Source: Clostridia bacterium | GTDB lineage: Bacteria; Bacillota; Clostridia; Christensenellales; Borkfalkiaceae | Direction: 5' to 3' | Assembly (NCBI GenBank): GCA_017886895.1 | Contig: JAGHJD010000050.1 | Span: 1-46,367 of the forward strand | DNA: 46,367 nt | Shown here: piece by piece, positions 26,243 to 35,668 of the stretch | Numbering within the stretch: position 1 is the stretch's first letter | Layout of the letters: the number at the start of each line of letters is the position of its first letter | Notes under the pieces: model-generated | Database searches by the model: none | What the model saw: the letters and a program-made list of their open reading frames with translations, nothing else | Told to the model about the DNA's origin: nothing | Made by a program: the position numbers and the translations under genes

Positions 26243-27679
26243 ATGGCGGATACAAGCATTTACGAAAACCCGCTGCTCAGCAGATATGCGAGCCGCGAAA
26301 TGGCGGAAAATTTTTCTGACGATAAGAAGTTCCGCCTGTGGCGCAGGCTGTGGATCGCGCTGGCGGAGTCGGAGAAGGAGCTCGGGCTTCCTATCACCGA
26401 TGCGCAGATCGCGGAGATGAAGGCGCATGCGGACGACATCAACTATGACGATGCGCGCAAATTTGAAAGCGAAGTGCGGCACGACGTTATGGCGCATGTC
26501 AAGGCGTTCGGGAAACTTGCACCGTCGGCTATGCCGATCATCCATCTCGGCGCGACTTCCTGTTACGTGACGGACAATGCCGAGATCATGATCATCAACG
26601 ATGCGCTCGCCCTTGTCGAAAAAAAGCTCGTCAACGTGATGGACAAGCTGCAAAGGTTTGCGCGGAAATACAAGGCGCTGCCCACGCTCGGGTTTACGCA
26701 TTTGCAGCCTGCGCAGCTTACGACGGTCGGCAAGCGCGCGACGCTTTGGCTCTCCGATTTGGCGATGGACTACCGCAGCCTCTCCGATCTGAAGGGCACG
26801 GTGAAACTGCGCGGGGTCAAGGGTACGACGGGGACGCAGGCGAGTTTTCTCGACCTCTTCGACGGCGACGGCGCTAAGGTCAAAGCGCTTGAAAAGCTGG
26901 TGGTCTCCAAGCTCGGCTACGACAAAGTGTACGGTGTGACGGGGCAGACCTATCCTCGTAAATTCGACTACAATGTCCTGTGCGTGCTTTCGCAGATCGC
27001 GCAGAGCTGCTATCGGTTCTCCAACGACGTCCGTTTGCTGCAGCATATGAAAGAGGTGGAAGAGCCTTTTGAAAAGCATCAGATCGGTTCGTCCGCCATG
27101 GCATATAAGCGCAACCCGATGCGCAGCGAGCGCATGGGCTCGCTCGCGCGGTATGTGCTGAGCCTTCCCATAAACTGTGCGGTCACGGCGTCTACGCAGT
27201 GGTTTGAACGCACCCTCGACGACAGCGCGAACAAACGCATCGTCATCGCGCAGGCGTTCCTTTCGGTGGATGCGATCCTGAACCTGTACCTCAATATTGC
27301 CGAAAATCTCGTCGTGTACGAGAAAGTCATTGCCAAGCATATCGCGGCGGAACTTCCCTTTATGGCGACGGAAAACATCATGATGGAGTGCGTCAAGGCG
27401 GGCGGCAACAGACAGGAACTGCACGAGCGCATCCGCGTGCTCTCCATGGAGGCGGCGAAGAACGTCAAAGCGGAGGGAAAGGAGAACAACCTCATCGACC
27501 TCATCCGCGCAGACGAGATGTTTGCACCCGTCCGCGACCGCCTCGGCGAGATCCTGGATGCAAAGAAATTCATCGGCAGGAGCCCCGAGCAGGTCGAGGA
27601 ATTTCTGTCGGAAGAGATCGACCCGATCCTTGCGGCGCATGCTGCGGAATTGGGAGAGAGCGGCGAGGTCCGCGTGTAG
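26243..27679 (+). CDS. purB: Adenylosuccinate lyase
   Basis: HLGATSCYVTDNAE; TLGFTHLQPAQLTTVGKR; IGSSAMAYKRNPMRSE. Confidence 0.97.
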   Translation: MADTSIYENPLLSRYASREMAENFSDDKKFRLWRRLWIALAESEKELGLPITDAQIAEMKAHADDINYDDARKFESEVRHDVMAHVKAFGKLAPSAMPIIHLGATSCYVTDNAEIMIINDALALVEKKLVNVMDKLQRFARKYKALPTLGFTHLQPAQLTTVGKRATLWLSDLAMDYRSLSDLKGTVKLRGVKGTTGTQASFLDLFDGDGAKVKALEKLVVSKLGYDKVYGVTGQTYPRKFDYNVLCVLSQIAQSCYRFSNDVRLLQHMKEVEEPFEKHQIGSSAMAYKRNPMRSERMGSLARYVLSLPINCAVTASTQWFERTLDDSANKRIVIAQAFLSVDAILNLYLNIAENLVVYEKVIAKHIAAELPFMATENIMMECVKAGGNRQELHERIRVLSMEAAKNVKAEGKENNLIDLIRADEMFAPVRDRLGEILDAKKFIGRSPEQVEEFLSEEIDPILAAHAAELGESGEVRV

Positions 27680-27751
27680 GAGCAAGAGAGCGGGGAACAA
27701 AAGCAGAGGGGATTTACCCTTATTCCGCGCCGCGGCGGCGGGCTGTTTTGT

Positions 27752-27781
27752 TTGACAGTGCGCCGCCGCTTGTTTTATAAT
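27752..27781 (+). promoter_or_regulatory. Consensus promoter for sufCB
   Basis: TTGACA-N18-TATAAT. Confidence 0.8.
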
Positions 27782-27833
27782 CGTGAAAATCCTGAAGGGA
27801 GAATGCGGCGCGTCGGGCGCCGTAAAAATCGGT

Positions 27834-28556
27834 ATGGTAGAATTGAAAGATATTTCTTATTCCGTCAAGGACGAGACGAGCGGAAAAATGCAGGACATTT
27901 TGAAAGACATCAATATCCGCTTCGACGATGCGTCCATTACGGTCATCACGGGACCGAACGGCAGCGGAAAATCCACGCTGATCAAACTGCTGATGGGTCT
28001 GGAGAAGCCCACGGCGGGACGGATCCTGTTCAACGGGGAGGATGTCACGCCCCTCTCCGTCACAGAGCGGGCAAAGCGCGGGTTTACGATCGCCTTCCAG
28101 CAGCCCGTCCGTTTTAAGGGCATTTCCGTCAAAAAGCTGCTGACGCTCGCCAGCGGTGAGCAGCAGGACATCGGGCAGATGTGCGGCTATCTCTCAGCGG
28201 TCGGGCTGTGCGCGCGTGATTATATCGACAGGCAGGTGGACGGTACGCTGTCGGGCGGCGAACTCAAGCGGATCGAGCTTGCCATGGCGCTTGCCAAGGG
28301 CGGCGAGGTGTTTTTGCTGGACGAGCCCGAGGCGGGAATCGACCTGTGGAGCTTTGAAGATCTTGTCCGTATTTTCAACCGCTTGCGGGATAAGACGGTC
28401 ATCATTGTCAGTCACCAGCACAGGATCCTCGAAACTGCGGACAGGATCGTGCTCTTTGAGAACGACAAGGTCGTCACCGCGGGCAAAAAAGAGGAAATGT
28501 TCGAAAAACTTGCGCAGCGCCCCGCGCTGTGCTCGATGCAGGTCAAGGAGGTTTGA
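27834..28556 (+). CDS. sufC: Fe-S assembly ABC ATPase, SufC-like
   Basis: ITGPNGSGKSTLIKLLMG; GTLSGGELKRIELAMALAKGGEVFLLDEPEAGIDLW. Start set after the promoter TSS; exact start uncertain. Confidence 0.88.
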   Translation: MVELKDISYSVKDETSGKMQDILKDINIRFDDASITVITGPNGSGKSTLIKLLMGLEKPTAGRILFNGEDVTPLSVTERAKRGFTIAFQQPVRFKGISVKKLLTLASGEQQDIGQMCGYLSAVGLCARDYIDRQVDGTLSGGELKRIELAMALAKGGEVFLLDEPEAGIDLWSFEDLVRIFNRLRDKTVIIVSHQHRILETADRIVLFENDKVVTAGKKEEMFEKLAQRPALCSMQVKEV

Positions 28557-28560
28557 ATAT

Positions 28561-29484
28561 ATGGATACGACGGCAACAGACAGGGAACTTCTTGAGACCA
28601 TTGCCGACCTGCACGGGGTGCCGGAGGGGAGTTTCAACATCCGCAAAAACGGAAAGCTCCTTGCCCGCAGCAGCGACACGGATATCGAGATCGTCTCCAA
28701 AACGGATAAAGACGGGATCGACATCATCGTGCGCCCCGGTGTAAAAAATAAGTCGGTGCATATTCCCGTCCTTCTGACGGTCGGGGATTTTCAGGATACG
28801 GTGTACAACGATTTCTATATCGGCGACGGTGCGGACGTGACGATCATCGCGGGCTGCGGCATACACAACGACACCTGCGATTCGGCAGAGCACGACGGGA
28901 TACACACCTTTTATGTCGGGAAGAATGCGAAAGTCCGCTATGTTGAGCGGCACTATGCAAACGGCAGCGGCACGGGCAAGAAAGTTTTTGACCCGATCAC
29001 GAAGATCTATCAGAAAGAGCGTTCTTGTTTTATCCTCGAATCCACGCAGCTCGGCGGCGTCACCTATACCGACCGCAAGACTTATGCGAGCATCGGGAAG
29101 GACGCGACGCTGCTCGTCAAGGAAAAGATTTTGACGGACGGAGAGGAGCGCGCGGTCACCGATTTCAAGGTCAACCTGCGCGGCAAAGGCAGCCGCGCGG
29201 ATATTGTCAGCCGTTCGGTCGCTCGGGGTAATTCCTTCCAGCATTTCCGCTCCGATCTGATCGGCAGGAATGAATGTTTCGGGCATGTAGAGTGCGACGG
29301 CATCGTGCTTGAAAGCGCACGCATCATGTCTACGCCCAAAATCGATGCCGTCAGTACAGAGGCGAGCCTCGTGCACGAGGCTGCCGTCGGCAAGATCGCG
29401 GGCGAACAGCTCATCAAGCTGATGAGCCTCGGGCTGACCGAACAGGAGGCGGAAAACGCCGTTATCCAGGGATTTTTAGGGTAA
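28561..29484 (+). CDS. Fe-S assembly scaffold, SufB/SufD-like (short)
   Basis: 307 aa; beta-helix core plus SufBD C-terminal DIVSRSVARGNSFQHFRSDLIGRNECFGHVECDGIVLES...EASLVHEAAVGKIAGEQLIKLMSLGLTEQEAENAVIQGFL. Confidence 0.92.
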   Translation: MDTTATDRELLETIADLHGVPEGSFNIRKNGKLLARSSDTDIEIVSKTDKDGIDIIVRPGVKNKSVHIPVLLTVGDFQDTVYNDFYIGDGADVTIIAGCGIHNDTCDSAEHDGIHTFYVGKNAKVRYVERHYANGSGTGKKVFDPITKIYQKERSCFILESTQLGGVTYTDRKTYASIGKDATLLVKEKILTDGEERAVTDFKVNLRGKGSRADIVSRSVARGNSFQHFRSDLIGRNECFGHVECDGIVLESARIMSTPKIDAVSTEASLVHEAAVGKIAGEQLIKLMSLGLTEQEAENAVIQGFLG

Positions 29485-29502
29485 AACCAACTTAGCGTAA
29501 AG

Positions 29503-29529
29503 AGCCGCGCCTGTGTGCGCGGCTTTTTC
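29503..29529 (+). terminator. Terminator after sufB-like gene
   Basis: agccgcgc-ctgtgt-gcgcggct-ttttt. Confidence 0.85.
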
Positions 29530-29601
29530 ATGTTTGCGGAACAGAGCGTCAGTGTTGTGGCATAAAATGGCAGTGAGCGATCTCACGGAGGATAAAGCCG
29601 C

Positions 29602-30390
29602 ATGGAATGGCTGATGTATCTGCCCGTATGGCTGCAGGCGCTCTTTGCGACTGCCTTCACCTATGCCATGACCGCGTTCGGCGCGTCATTCGTTTTTTTA
29701 TCCAAGAAGATCAGACCGTCCGTTCTGACTCTCATGCAGGGCAGTGCGGCGGGGATCATGATAGCGGCGAGTTTTTTCTCGCTCTTGCAGCCCGCCGCAG
29801 AACGGCTGGAGGGGGCGGGCGCTGCGTCTGCGCTCGTCCTCGGCGCCGGATTCGCGGCGGGCGGCATTTTTATTGTCTGTGCCGATCTGCTGCTGCGCCG
29901 TCTGCGCAGGTTTTCGGACGGAAAACATCGGAGCGGCGCCCTTACGTTTTTTGCAATGACGCTGCACAATATCCCCGAAGGATTTTCCGTGGGCGTCGCA
30001 TTCGGTTCTCTTGCCGCGGGTGATGCCGCAGGGTGGGTCGCCGCGGCTCTCCTTGCGCTCGGGATCGGGATACAGAATTTCCCGGAAGGGCTTTGCGTCG
30101 CCATGCCCATGCGCTTGCAGGGATATACGGCGGGCAGAGCTTTCCTCTACGGGCAGTTTTCGGGGCTTGTCGAAATAGCGGCGGGCGTGCTGGGGGCGCT
30201 AGCGGTCGGCGCGATCTCAGCACTTCTCCCGTGGGCGCTCTCCTTTTCGGCGGGCGCGATGATAGCAGTCTCCTGTGCGGAGCTGATACCGGGGTGTTAT
30301 GCGGAGGGGAAGACGCTCGCAACGGGCGGGATCGTGTTCGGGTTTGTACTCATGATGGTGCTGGATATTTGCGCAAAATTTTTCGTATAA
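29602..30390 (+). CDS. ZIP-family metal transporter
   Basis: 8-TM; MTLHNIPEGFSVGVAFGS and GIGIQNFPEGLCVAMP signature helices. Confidence 0.94.
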   Translation: MEWLMYLPVWLQALFATAFTYAMTAFGASFVFLSKKIRPSVLTLMQGSAAGIMIAASFFSLLQPAAERLEGAGAASALVLGAGFAAGGIFIVCADLLLRRLRRFSDGKHRSGALTFFAMTLHNIPEGFSVGVAFGSLAAGDAAGWVAAALLALGIGIQNFPEGLCVAMPMRLQGYTAGRAFLYGQFSGLVEIAAGVLGALAVGAISALLPWALSFSAGAMIAVSCAELIPGCYAEGKTLATGGIVFGFVLMMVLDICAKFFV

Positions 30391-30429
30391 AAAGGTATAG
30401 CGTCCGCGCGATCCGTCAATACTTTCGGC

Positions 30430-31293
30430 ATGGAAACGGTAAATAAACGGGATCCCGCGGGCGGCAGAGCCGTTCCGGCGGAAAGGGAACGATCGGAAAA
30501 CACAAAAAAGACGGTCATAATCGTCGGCGCTTCGTCGGGGATCGGATATGAGACGGCGCTGCGCCTTGTCGGCCGCGGCTTTTCCGTCATCAATATATCA
30601 CGCACGCCCTGTTCTATGCAGCAGGTCAAAAATTATGCTGCGGACGTCACTGTGGGGGATACGCTGGAAAAGGCGATGGCGGATGCGGTGCAGGCAGCGG
30701 GCGGATTGTATGCACTCATTTACAGTGCCGGCTGTTCGATGGCGGCGCCCATTGAATATGCGGAGGAAAAGGATTACCGCTATCTGTTCGACGTCAACTA
30801 TTTCGGGGCGCTGCGCGCACTCCGCTGTGCCGTGCCGCACCTGAAAAAGAGGGGAGGGCGGGTCATTTTCGTAAGTTCGATGGGCGGAACGTTCCCCATT
30901 GCCTTTGACAGTTTTTACAGTAGTTCAAAAGCTGCCGTAGATATGCTCGCCAAGGCGGCTGCGATTGAGTTGGAGCCGTATCATATCTTTGTCAGCTCCG
31001 TGCAGCCCGGCGGCACGTCGACGGGGTTTACTTTTAAGCGGAAGATCTATCCCGATGAGGAAAACCGCGAATATGCGGCAAAACTCAAGCGCGCGACGGC
31101 GGCTCTCGCCAATATGGAACAGGGAGGGCTGAGCGCGGGCGAAGTTGCAAAGCAGGTCGCCGACGTGCTCTGCGACAAACACCCGCCGCTCTCGGTCCGC
31201 TGCGGCGGCATGAGCAAATTTTACGCCGCGGTAAAGCGCGTTCTTCCCGAGAGCGCTACGCAGTATATCAACAAAAAAGCATATAAGCAGTGA
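30430..31293 (+). CDS. Short-chain dehydrogenase/reductase
   Basis: TVIIVGASSGIGYETALRL; YSAGCSMAAPIE; SSMGG...FYSSSKAAVDML. Confidence 0.92.
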   Translation: METVNKRDPAGGRAVPAERERSENTKKTVIIVGASSGIGYETALRLVGRGFSVINISRTPCSMQQVKNYAADVTVGDTLEKAMADAVQAAGGLYALIYSAGCSMAAPIEYAEEKDYRYLFDVNYFGALRALRCAVPHLKKRGGRVIFVSSMGGTFPIAFDSFYSSSKAAVDMLAKAAAIELEPYHIFVSSVQPGGTSTGFTFKRKIYPDEENREYAAKLKRATAALANMEQGGLSAGEVAKQVADVLCDKHPPLSVRCGGMSKFYAAVKRVLPESATQYINKKAYKQ

Positions 31294-31310
31294 TCGCCCG
31301 AAAAGGGGAA

Positions 31311-31342
31311 CGCCCTGCGCCGAACGGCGCAGGGCGTTTTTT
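31311..31342 (+). terminator. Terminator after SDR
   Basis: cgccctgcgcc-gaac-ggcgcagggcg-tttttt. Confidence 0.9.
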
Positions 31343-31359
31343 ATCAAAAAAACTGTGCA

Positions 31360-31617
31360 TCCTCCGTTGAAAAGACATGCCGAAACGTTAAAACCGCAGG
31401 TAACTCCCGCAAAGCTACCTCATGGCACACGTACGATTCCGCTTAGTGCTGCTATATCCCTATCCTGACACGGTTCACGGCGGCACGTTGCATGAGACCT
31501 TGCGATCGACATCCCTTACGGAGCGCGGCTTTCCACACGCCGATCCGAAGGAGGCATTCGGTTCTGCTATAGCGGATTGCAGATACAGGGCACCGCTGAC
31601 TCCCCACCTAGCACAGC
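31360..31617 (-). ncRNA. ffs: Signal recognition particle RNA (large bacterial type)
   Basis: Minus strand: gctgtgctaggtggggagtcagcggtgccctgtatctgcaatccgctatagcag..., and helix 8 core GTCAGG-ATA-GGGA-TAT-AGCAGCAC-TAAGCGGAA..., aligning with the Bacillus scRNA/SRP pattern. Ends approximate. Confidence 0.92.
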
Positions 31618-31623
31618 ATAGCT

Positions 31624-31652
31624 ATTGTAGCGTAATCGCGGAATTTTTGCAA
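31624..31652 (-). promoter_or_regulatory. SRP RNA promoter
   Basis: Minus strand TTGCAA-N17-TACAAT, 7 bp before the inferred RNA 5' end. Confidence 0.8.
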
Positions 31653-31709
31653 CCGATTTTTCCCGTTTTTTCTGAACGAAAATAAAATAATTTTTCTGTT
31701 CGCAAACCG

Positions 31710-31737
31710 TTGACAATGCGATTTTTATCAATATAAT
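31710..31737 (+). promoter_or_regulatory. Promoter of ABC exporter operon
   Basis: TTGACA-N16-TATAAT. Confidence 0.75.
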
Positions 31738-31769
31738 ATCTATCGAATCGTTGTCATAGGTGTCTGGAC

Positions 31770-33617
31770 ATGACGGAAAACACTGCAGAAAAAGAGACGA
31801 AGGGCGTATTTGCATACGGAATGCGCAGGTATTGGAAGAAAAGAATGCCGTGCGCCGTTTTCTGCCAGGTGATCGGCTTTATAGCGATCGTGCTCGAACT
31901 GCTGCTGCCTCTTCTGAGCGCGTTGTTTGTCGATTTTATCCTGACTGCCGACGGGGTCGACGGCGGGATTTTTTCCTTTCTCGTCGACGGAAGGTTCGGG
32001 CAGCCGCAGACATGGCGGCTGTTTGTCTCCATAACCTGCATCTTTATCGCCTTTATCGTTTTGCGTGAGATCTTGCTGTACGCGCGGAACATTCTGTTCC
32101 AATATAACGGACTGCTTCTGGAAAACGAGCTGCGCGACGCGACGTATAAAAAACTTGTTGAGCTGGACAGCAGAACAGTTTCCGATTACAACGCAGGGGA
32201 GCTTCTGACGACGCTCTCCTCGGACATCATCAATTTCAAGGAGCTCTATTCGCGCGTACTGCTTTCGCTGGGCGACGGGTTTTTCGTGCTGGCTGTCTCC
32301 TGCGTCATCCTTGCCATGAACAGCGCGTGGATGCTGATCCTGCCTGCGGTCATCGCCCCGTCTCTTCTCTTTGCGCTTTATCGCTACATGCACGCCGCGC
32401 AGTCGGTGTCACGCCGCATCCGTGCGTGCAATGCGGACATGAATCTGACCGTACAGGAAAATATCAATGCCGTGCGGCTGATCCGTTCCTTTTCCAACGA
32501 GAGCTTTGAAGAGACGAAATTCGACCGTGTGAACGCCGCACTGCGCGACGCTTATTTCAGGCAGGTGGACGTCTCGTCCCGCTACGGGCTTATCTTCAAC
32601 ACGATCCGGCAGGTCGCATATATAGCCACGATTGTCGTGGGGACGCTGTTGGTGCTCGCCGGAGAGTTCCAGATCGGTATCATGACCGCCGCCGTTACAT
32701 ATGTCCTCAAGATCATGGATTACCTTACAGTGATCGGGAACAACATGTATCTGTTTCAGTTTTATTTGGTTTCGGGCGGGCGCATCCGTTCTTTCCTTGA
32801 ACGAAAGACGCGTATCCCGGAGGCAGAGAGCCCCGCACGGGGGATCTCTTCGCCCGACCTTCTCCTGAAAGACGTCTCTGTCACGGAGGACGGAAAGGCG
32901 CTGCTCAGGCACATAAATTTATCGGTGCCTTACGGAAAGAAAGTCGGCATCATGGGTGGCACGGGTTCCGGCAAGAGCGTGCTTCTGAAGAGCCTTGTGC
33001 GCATATACGACGCAACTTCGGGCAGCATCGAGATCGGCGGGAAAGATATACGCTCGTATTCGCTGGAAGAGCTGCGCTCGGAGTTTTCCTATGTGTTCCA
33101 GGACGTGTTCCTCTTCTCCAATACGATCAACGCGAACATCTCTTTTGCCGCGCCCAAAGTGCGGTCCGAGGCGGTTCGGAAAGCAGCCGGTGCCGCGCAG
33201 GCGAGCGGGTTCATAGAAACCCTCCCGGACGGCTATGATACGATCGTCGGGGAGCGCGGCTACGGGCTTTCGGGCGGACAGAAACAGCGCATCTCCATTG
33301 CGCGGGCGCTTCTGAAAGACGCGCCTATCCTTATTTTCGACGACGCGACAAGCGCGCTCGACGTTTCAACGGAGCGCAGGCTGATGCAGAATATCCGCGA
33401 AAATTATCCAGAGCGCACCGTGCTGATCGCGGCGCACCGCGTCTCCGCGGTGGAGGGCTGCGACGAGATCCTGTATTTGCAGGACGGGGAGATCATCGAG
33501 CGCGGCACGTATGCGCAGCTCATGGAGCAAAACGGCAGGTTTGCGGAGATCTGCCGCATGCAGGAGCTCGCCGCCGAAACGGGCGAGGACGGCGTGAACG
33601 GGAGGAAGGCGGTATGA
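31770..33617 (+). CDS. ABC exporter half-transporter, degenerate-site partner
   Basis: TMD + NBD; GGTGSGKS, LSGGQKQRISIARALL, Walker B ILIFDDATSALD (Asp instead of catalytic Glu). Confidence 0.94.
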   Translation: MTENTAEKETKGVFAYGMRRYWKKRMPCAVFCQVIGFIAIVLELLLPLLSALFVDFILTADGVDGGIFSFLVDGRFGQPQTWRLFVSITCIFIAFIVLREILLYARNILFQYNGLLLENELRDATYKKLVELDSRTVSDYNAGELLTTLSSDIINFKELYSRVLLSLGDGFFVLAVSCVILAMNSAWMLILPAVIAPSLLFALYRYMHAAQSVSRRIRACNADMNLTVQENINAVRLIRSFSNESFEETKFDRVNAALRDAYFRQVDVSSRYGLIFNTIRQVAYIATIVVGTLLVLAGEFQIGIMTAAVTYVLKIMDYLTVIGNNMYLFQFYLVSGGRIRSFLERKTRIPEAESPARGISSPDLLLKDVSVTEDGKALLRHINLSVPYGKKVGIMGGTGSGKSVLLKSLVRIYDATSGSIEIGGKDIRSYSLEELRSEFSYVFQDVFLFSNTINANISFAAPKVRSEAVRKAAGAAQASGFIETLPDGYDTIVGERGYGLSGGQKQRISIARALLKDAPILIFDDATSALDVSTERRLMQNIRENYPERTVLIAAHRVSAVEGCDEILYLQDGEIIERGTYAQLMEQNGRFAEICRMQELAAETGEDGVNGRKAV

Positions 33618-35401
33618 GCGCCAGAAATACATATTATCAGGATGAGACCGTTGAAAAGCAGAAGATAGATTTTAAAAATCTGAAACGTCTGCTCCGCTAC
33701 GCCGCACCATATAAAAGGCTGTTCGTCCTCGTGCTGCTGCTGATGTTGATCGCGGTGGCTTCTTCCCTGGTCACGCCCCTGTTGCTTCGGTATCTCGTCA
33801 ATACGGTCATTCCAGAATTTCATGACGATTACAAGGACTTTGCGGTCGCGATCGGCTGTTTTGTGCTTGCCGGCGCCGCCGAGATCGGTATAACTTTTTA
33901 TCAGCAGCGCAGCATGGGGCGCATGGGGCACGGAATCATCGCGGATATTCGCCATGATATTTTTTATAAATTACAGGTGCTCCCGTTCGATTATTTCGAC
34001 AGCCGCCCCGCGGGCAAGATCGTTGTCCGCGTGACCGATTACATAGCCGAACTTGCGGATTTTTTTACGAACTACCTGATGACTTTCATCCTCAATCTTG
34101 TAAAGATCGTTGTCGTGACCGTCATCATGCTCGTGCTCAGTCCGCTCCTGACGCTCGCCGTCTATGCGGCGGTCGTACCGCTTGCGGTCTGTATCTTCTT
34201 TATCCGCCGTTCCATCCGCAAACTGTTCCGCACGCACAGGGCGAAAGTTTCCAACCGCTCGGCGTTTCTCGTCGAGTCCATCATGGGCGAGAAGATCATT
34301 CAGAATTATAACCGCAGTTCTTACAACGAACAGATCTATCACGATCTGCAGCAGGACAGTGCCAAGTACTGGATGCGCATCGTGCGGCGCAACGAGCTGA
34401 ATACCCCCGTCGTCGAATTGTTCTGGAATGTCGGGACCGTTCTTTTGTATGCGCTTGCTTTCTCGTTGCAGAGGAGCGGCGCGGCGGGAATAACGGGGAC
34501 GGCGGTTGCATTTCTGAGCTATATGACCCTCTTTTCCGCACCGCTGACGCAGCTTTCCGTCATCGTGCAGAACCTTGCACAGGTCTCGGCAAACCTTGAG
34601 CGTGTGTTCGAGACGATCGACACGCCTCCGCAGATAGCGGACAGCGAGGACAGCGTGGAGCTGGGCGATGTGCGGGGGCAGGTCGATTTTGAAGACGTGA
34701 CCTTCGGCTATGAGGAGGGGATCAACATCCTCGAGCATTTCGATCTGCACGTCAGCCCCGGGGAGACGGTCGCCCTTGTCGGACCGACGGGCGCGGGGAA
34801 GACGACGGTCATCAACCTGATGACGCGCTTTTATGACGTGAAGGAGGGCGCCGTAAAGATCGACGGGCAGGACGTCCGCAGGATCAAGCTGCATTCGCTG
34901 CGGTTAAAGGTCGGCGTGCTCATGCAGGATCCCTTCCTGTTCAAGGGGACGGTGCTTGAAAATATCCGTTATGGAAAGCCGGACGCTACGGACGAAGAGT
35001 GCATCGCGGCGGCGAAAGCGATCTACGCCGACGAATGTATCGCGCGGCTGCAGAACGGATACCTTACGGAACTTGCAGAACAGGGCGAGGGGCTTTCGGC
35101 GGGCGAAAAACAGCTCATCAGCTTTGCGCGCATCGTCTTGAAAAACCCGTCCGTCATCATTCTGGACGAGGCGACGAGCTCCGTCTCTTCGGACATGGAA
35201 AAGCGCATTCAGAGCGCGCTCGACGTTCTTCTGAAGGACAGGACTTCGTTTATCGTCGCGCACAGGCTGTCGACGATCCGCAATGCGGACAGGATCTTAT
35301 ATATAGCAAATAAAGGAATTGCCGAAGAAGGTACGCACGAACAGTTGATAAAACGGCGCGGTTTGTATTATAATCTATATAAAGAACTCGGCGACAGATA
35401 G
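33614..35401 (+). CDS. ABC exporter half-transporter, consensus-site partner
   Basis: TMD + NBD; GPTGAGKTT, LSAGEKQLISFARIV, Walker B VIILDEATSSVSSD. 4-nt overlap with previous gene. Confidence 0.94.
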   Translation: MSARNTYYQDETVEKQKIDFKNLKRLLRYAAPYKRLFVLVLLLMLIAVASSLVTPLLLRYLVNTVIPEFHDDYKDFAVAIGCFVLAGAAEIGITFYQQRSMGRMGHGIIADIRHDIFYKLQVLPFDYFDSRPAGKIVVRVTDYIAELADFFTNYLMTFILNLVKIVVVTVIMLVLSPLLTLAVYAAVVPLAVCIFFIRRSIRKLFRTHRAKVSNRSAFLVESIMGEKIIQNYNRSSYNEQIYHDLQQDSAKYWMRIVRRNELNTPVVELFWNVGTVLLYALAFSLQRSGAAGITGTAVAFLSYMTLFSAPLTQLSVIVQNLAQVSANLERVFETIDTPPQIADSEDSVELGDVRGQVDFEDVTFGYEEGINILEHFDLHVSPGETVALVGPTGAGKTTVINLMTRFYDVKEGAVKIDGQDVRRIKLHSLRLKVGVLMQDPFLFKGTVLENIRYGKPDATDEECIAAAKAIYADECIARLQNGYLTELAEQGEGLSAGEKQLISFARIVLKNPSVIILDEATSSVSSDMEKRIQSALDVLLKDRTSFIVAHRLSTIRNADRILYIANKGIAEEGTHEQLIKRRGLYYNLYKELGDR

Positions 35402-35414
35402 AGGAGGTACTAAT

Positions 35415-35654
35415 ATGCCGCATATTTCGGTGAAGATGCTGGAAGGCAGGAGCGAGGAGCAGAAGAAAAAACTTGCCGACGCGCTCGTAAAGACGCTGAC
35501 GGAGGAACTTCACTGTTCCCCGCACTATGTGACCTGCACGGTGGAAGACTATACCGCCGAAGAATGGCAGGGCGTTTTTAAAAAAGAGATCTCGGATAAG
35601 CCGCAGGAAAGGGTTTATAAAAAAGCGGAGTACGATCCGAAAGATCTGCTGTAA
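35415..35654 (+). CDS. 4-oxalocrotonate tautomerase-like protein
   Basis: MPHISVKMLEGRSEEQKKKLADALVKTLTEELHCSPHYVTCTVED; Pro after the initiator Met. Confidence 0.85.
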   Translation: MPHISVKMLEGRSEEQKKKLADALVKTLTEELHCSPHYVTCTVEDYTAEEWQGVFKKEISDKPQERVYKKAEYDPKDLL

Positions 35655-35668
35655 AGGAGGAGAGAGGT

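Noticed and set aside
26102-27700. 532-aa minus-strand ORF antisense to purB
   Set aside because: Shadow ORF with Arg/His/Asp-rich low-complexity composition.
31422-31685. ORF of 87 aa on plus strand
   Set aside because: Lies over the SRP RNA gene and its promoter.
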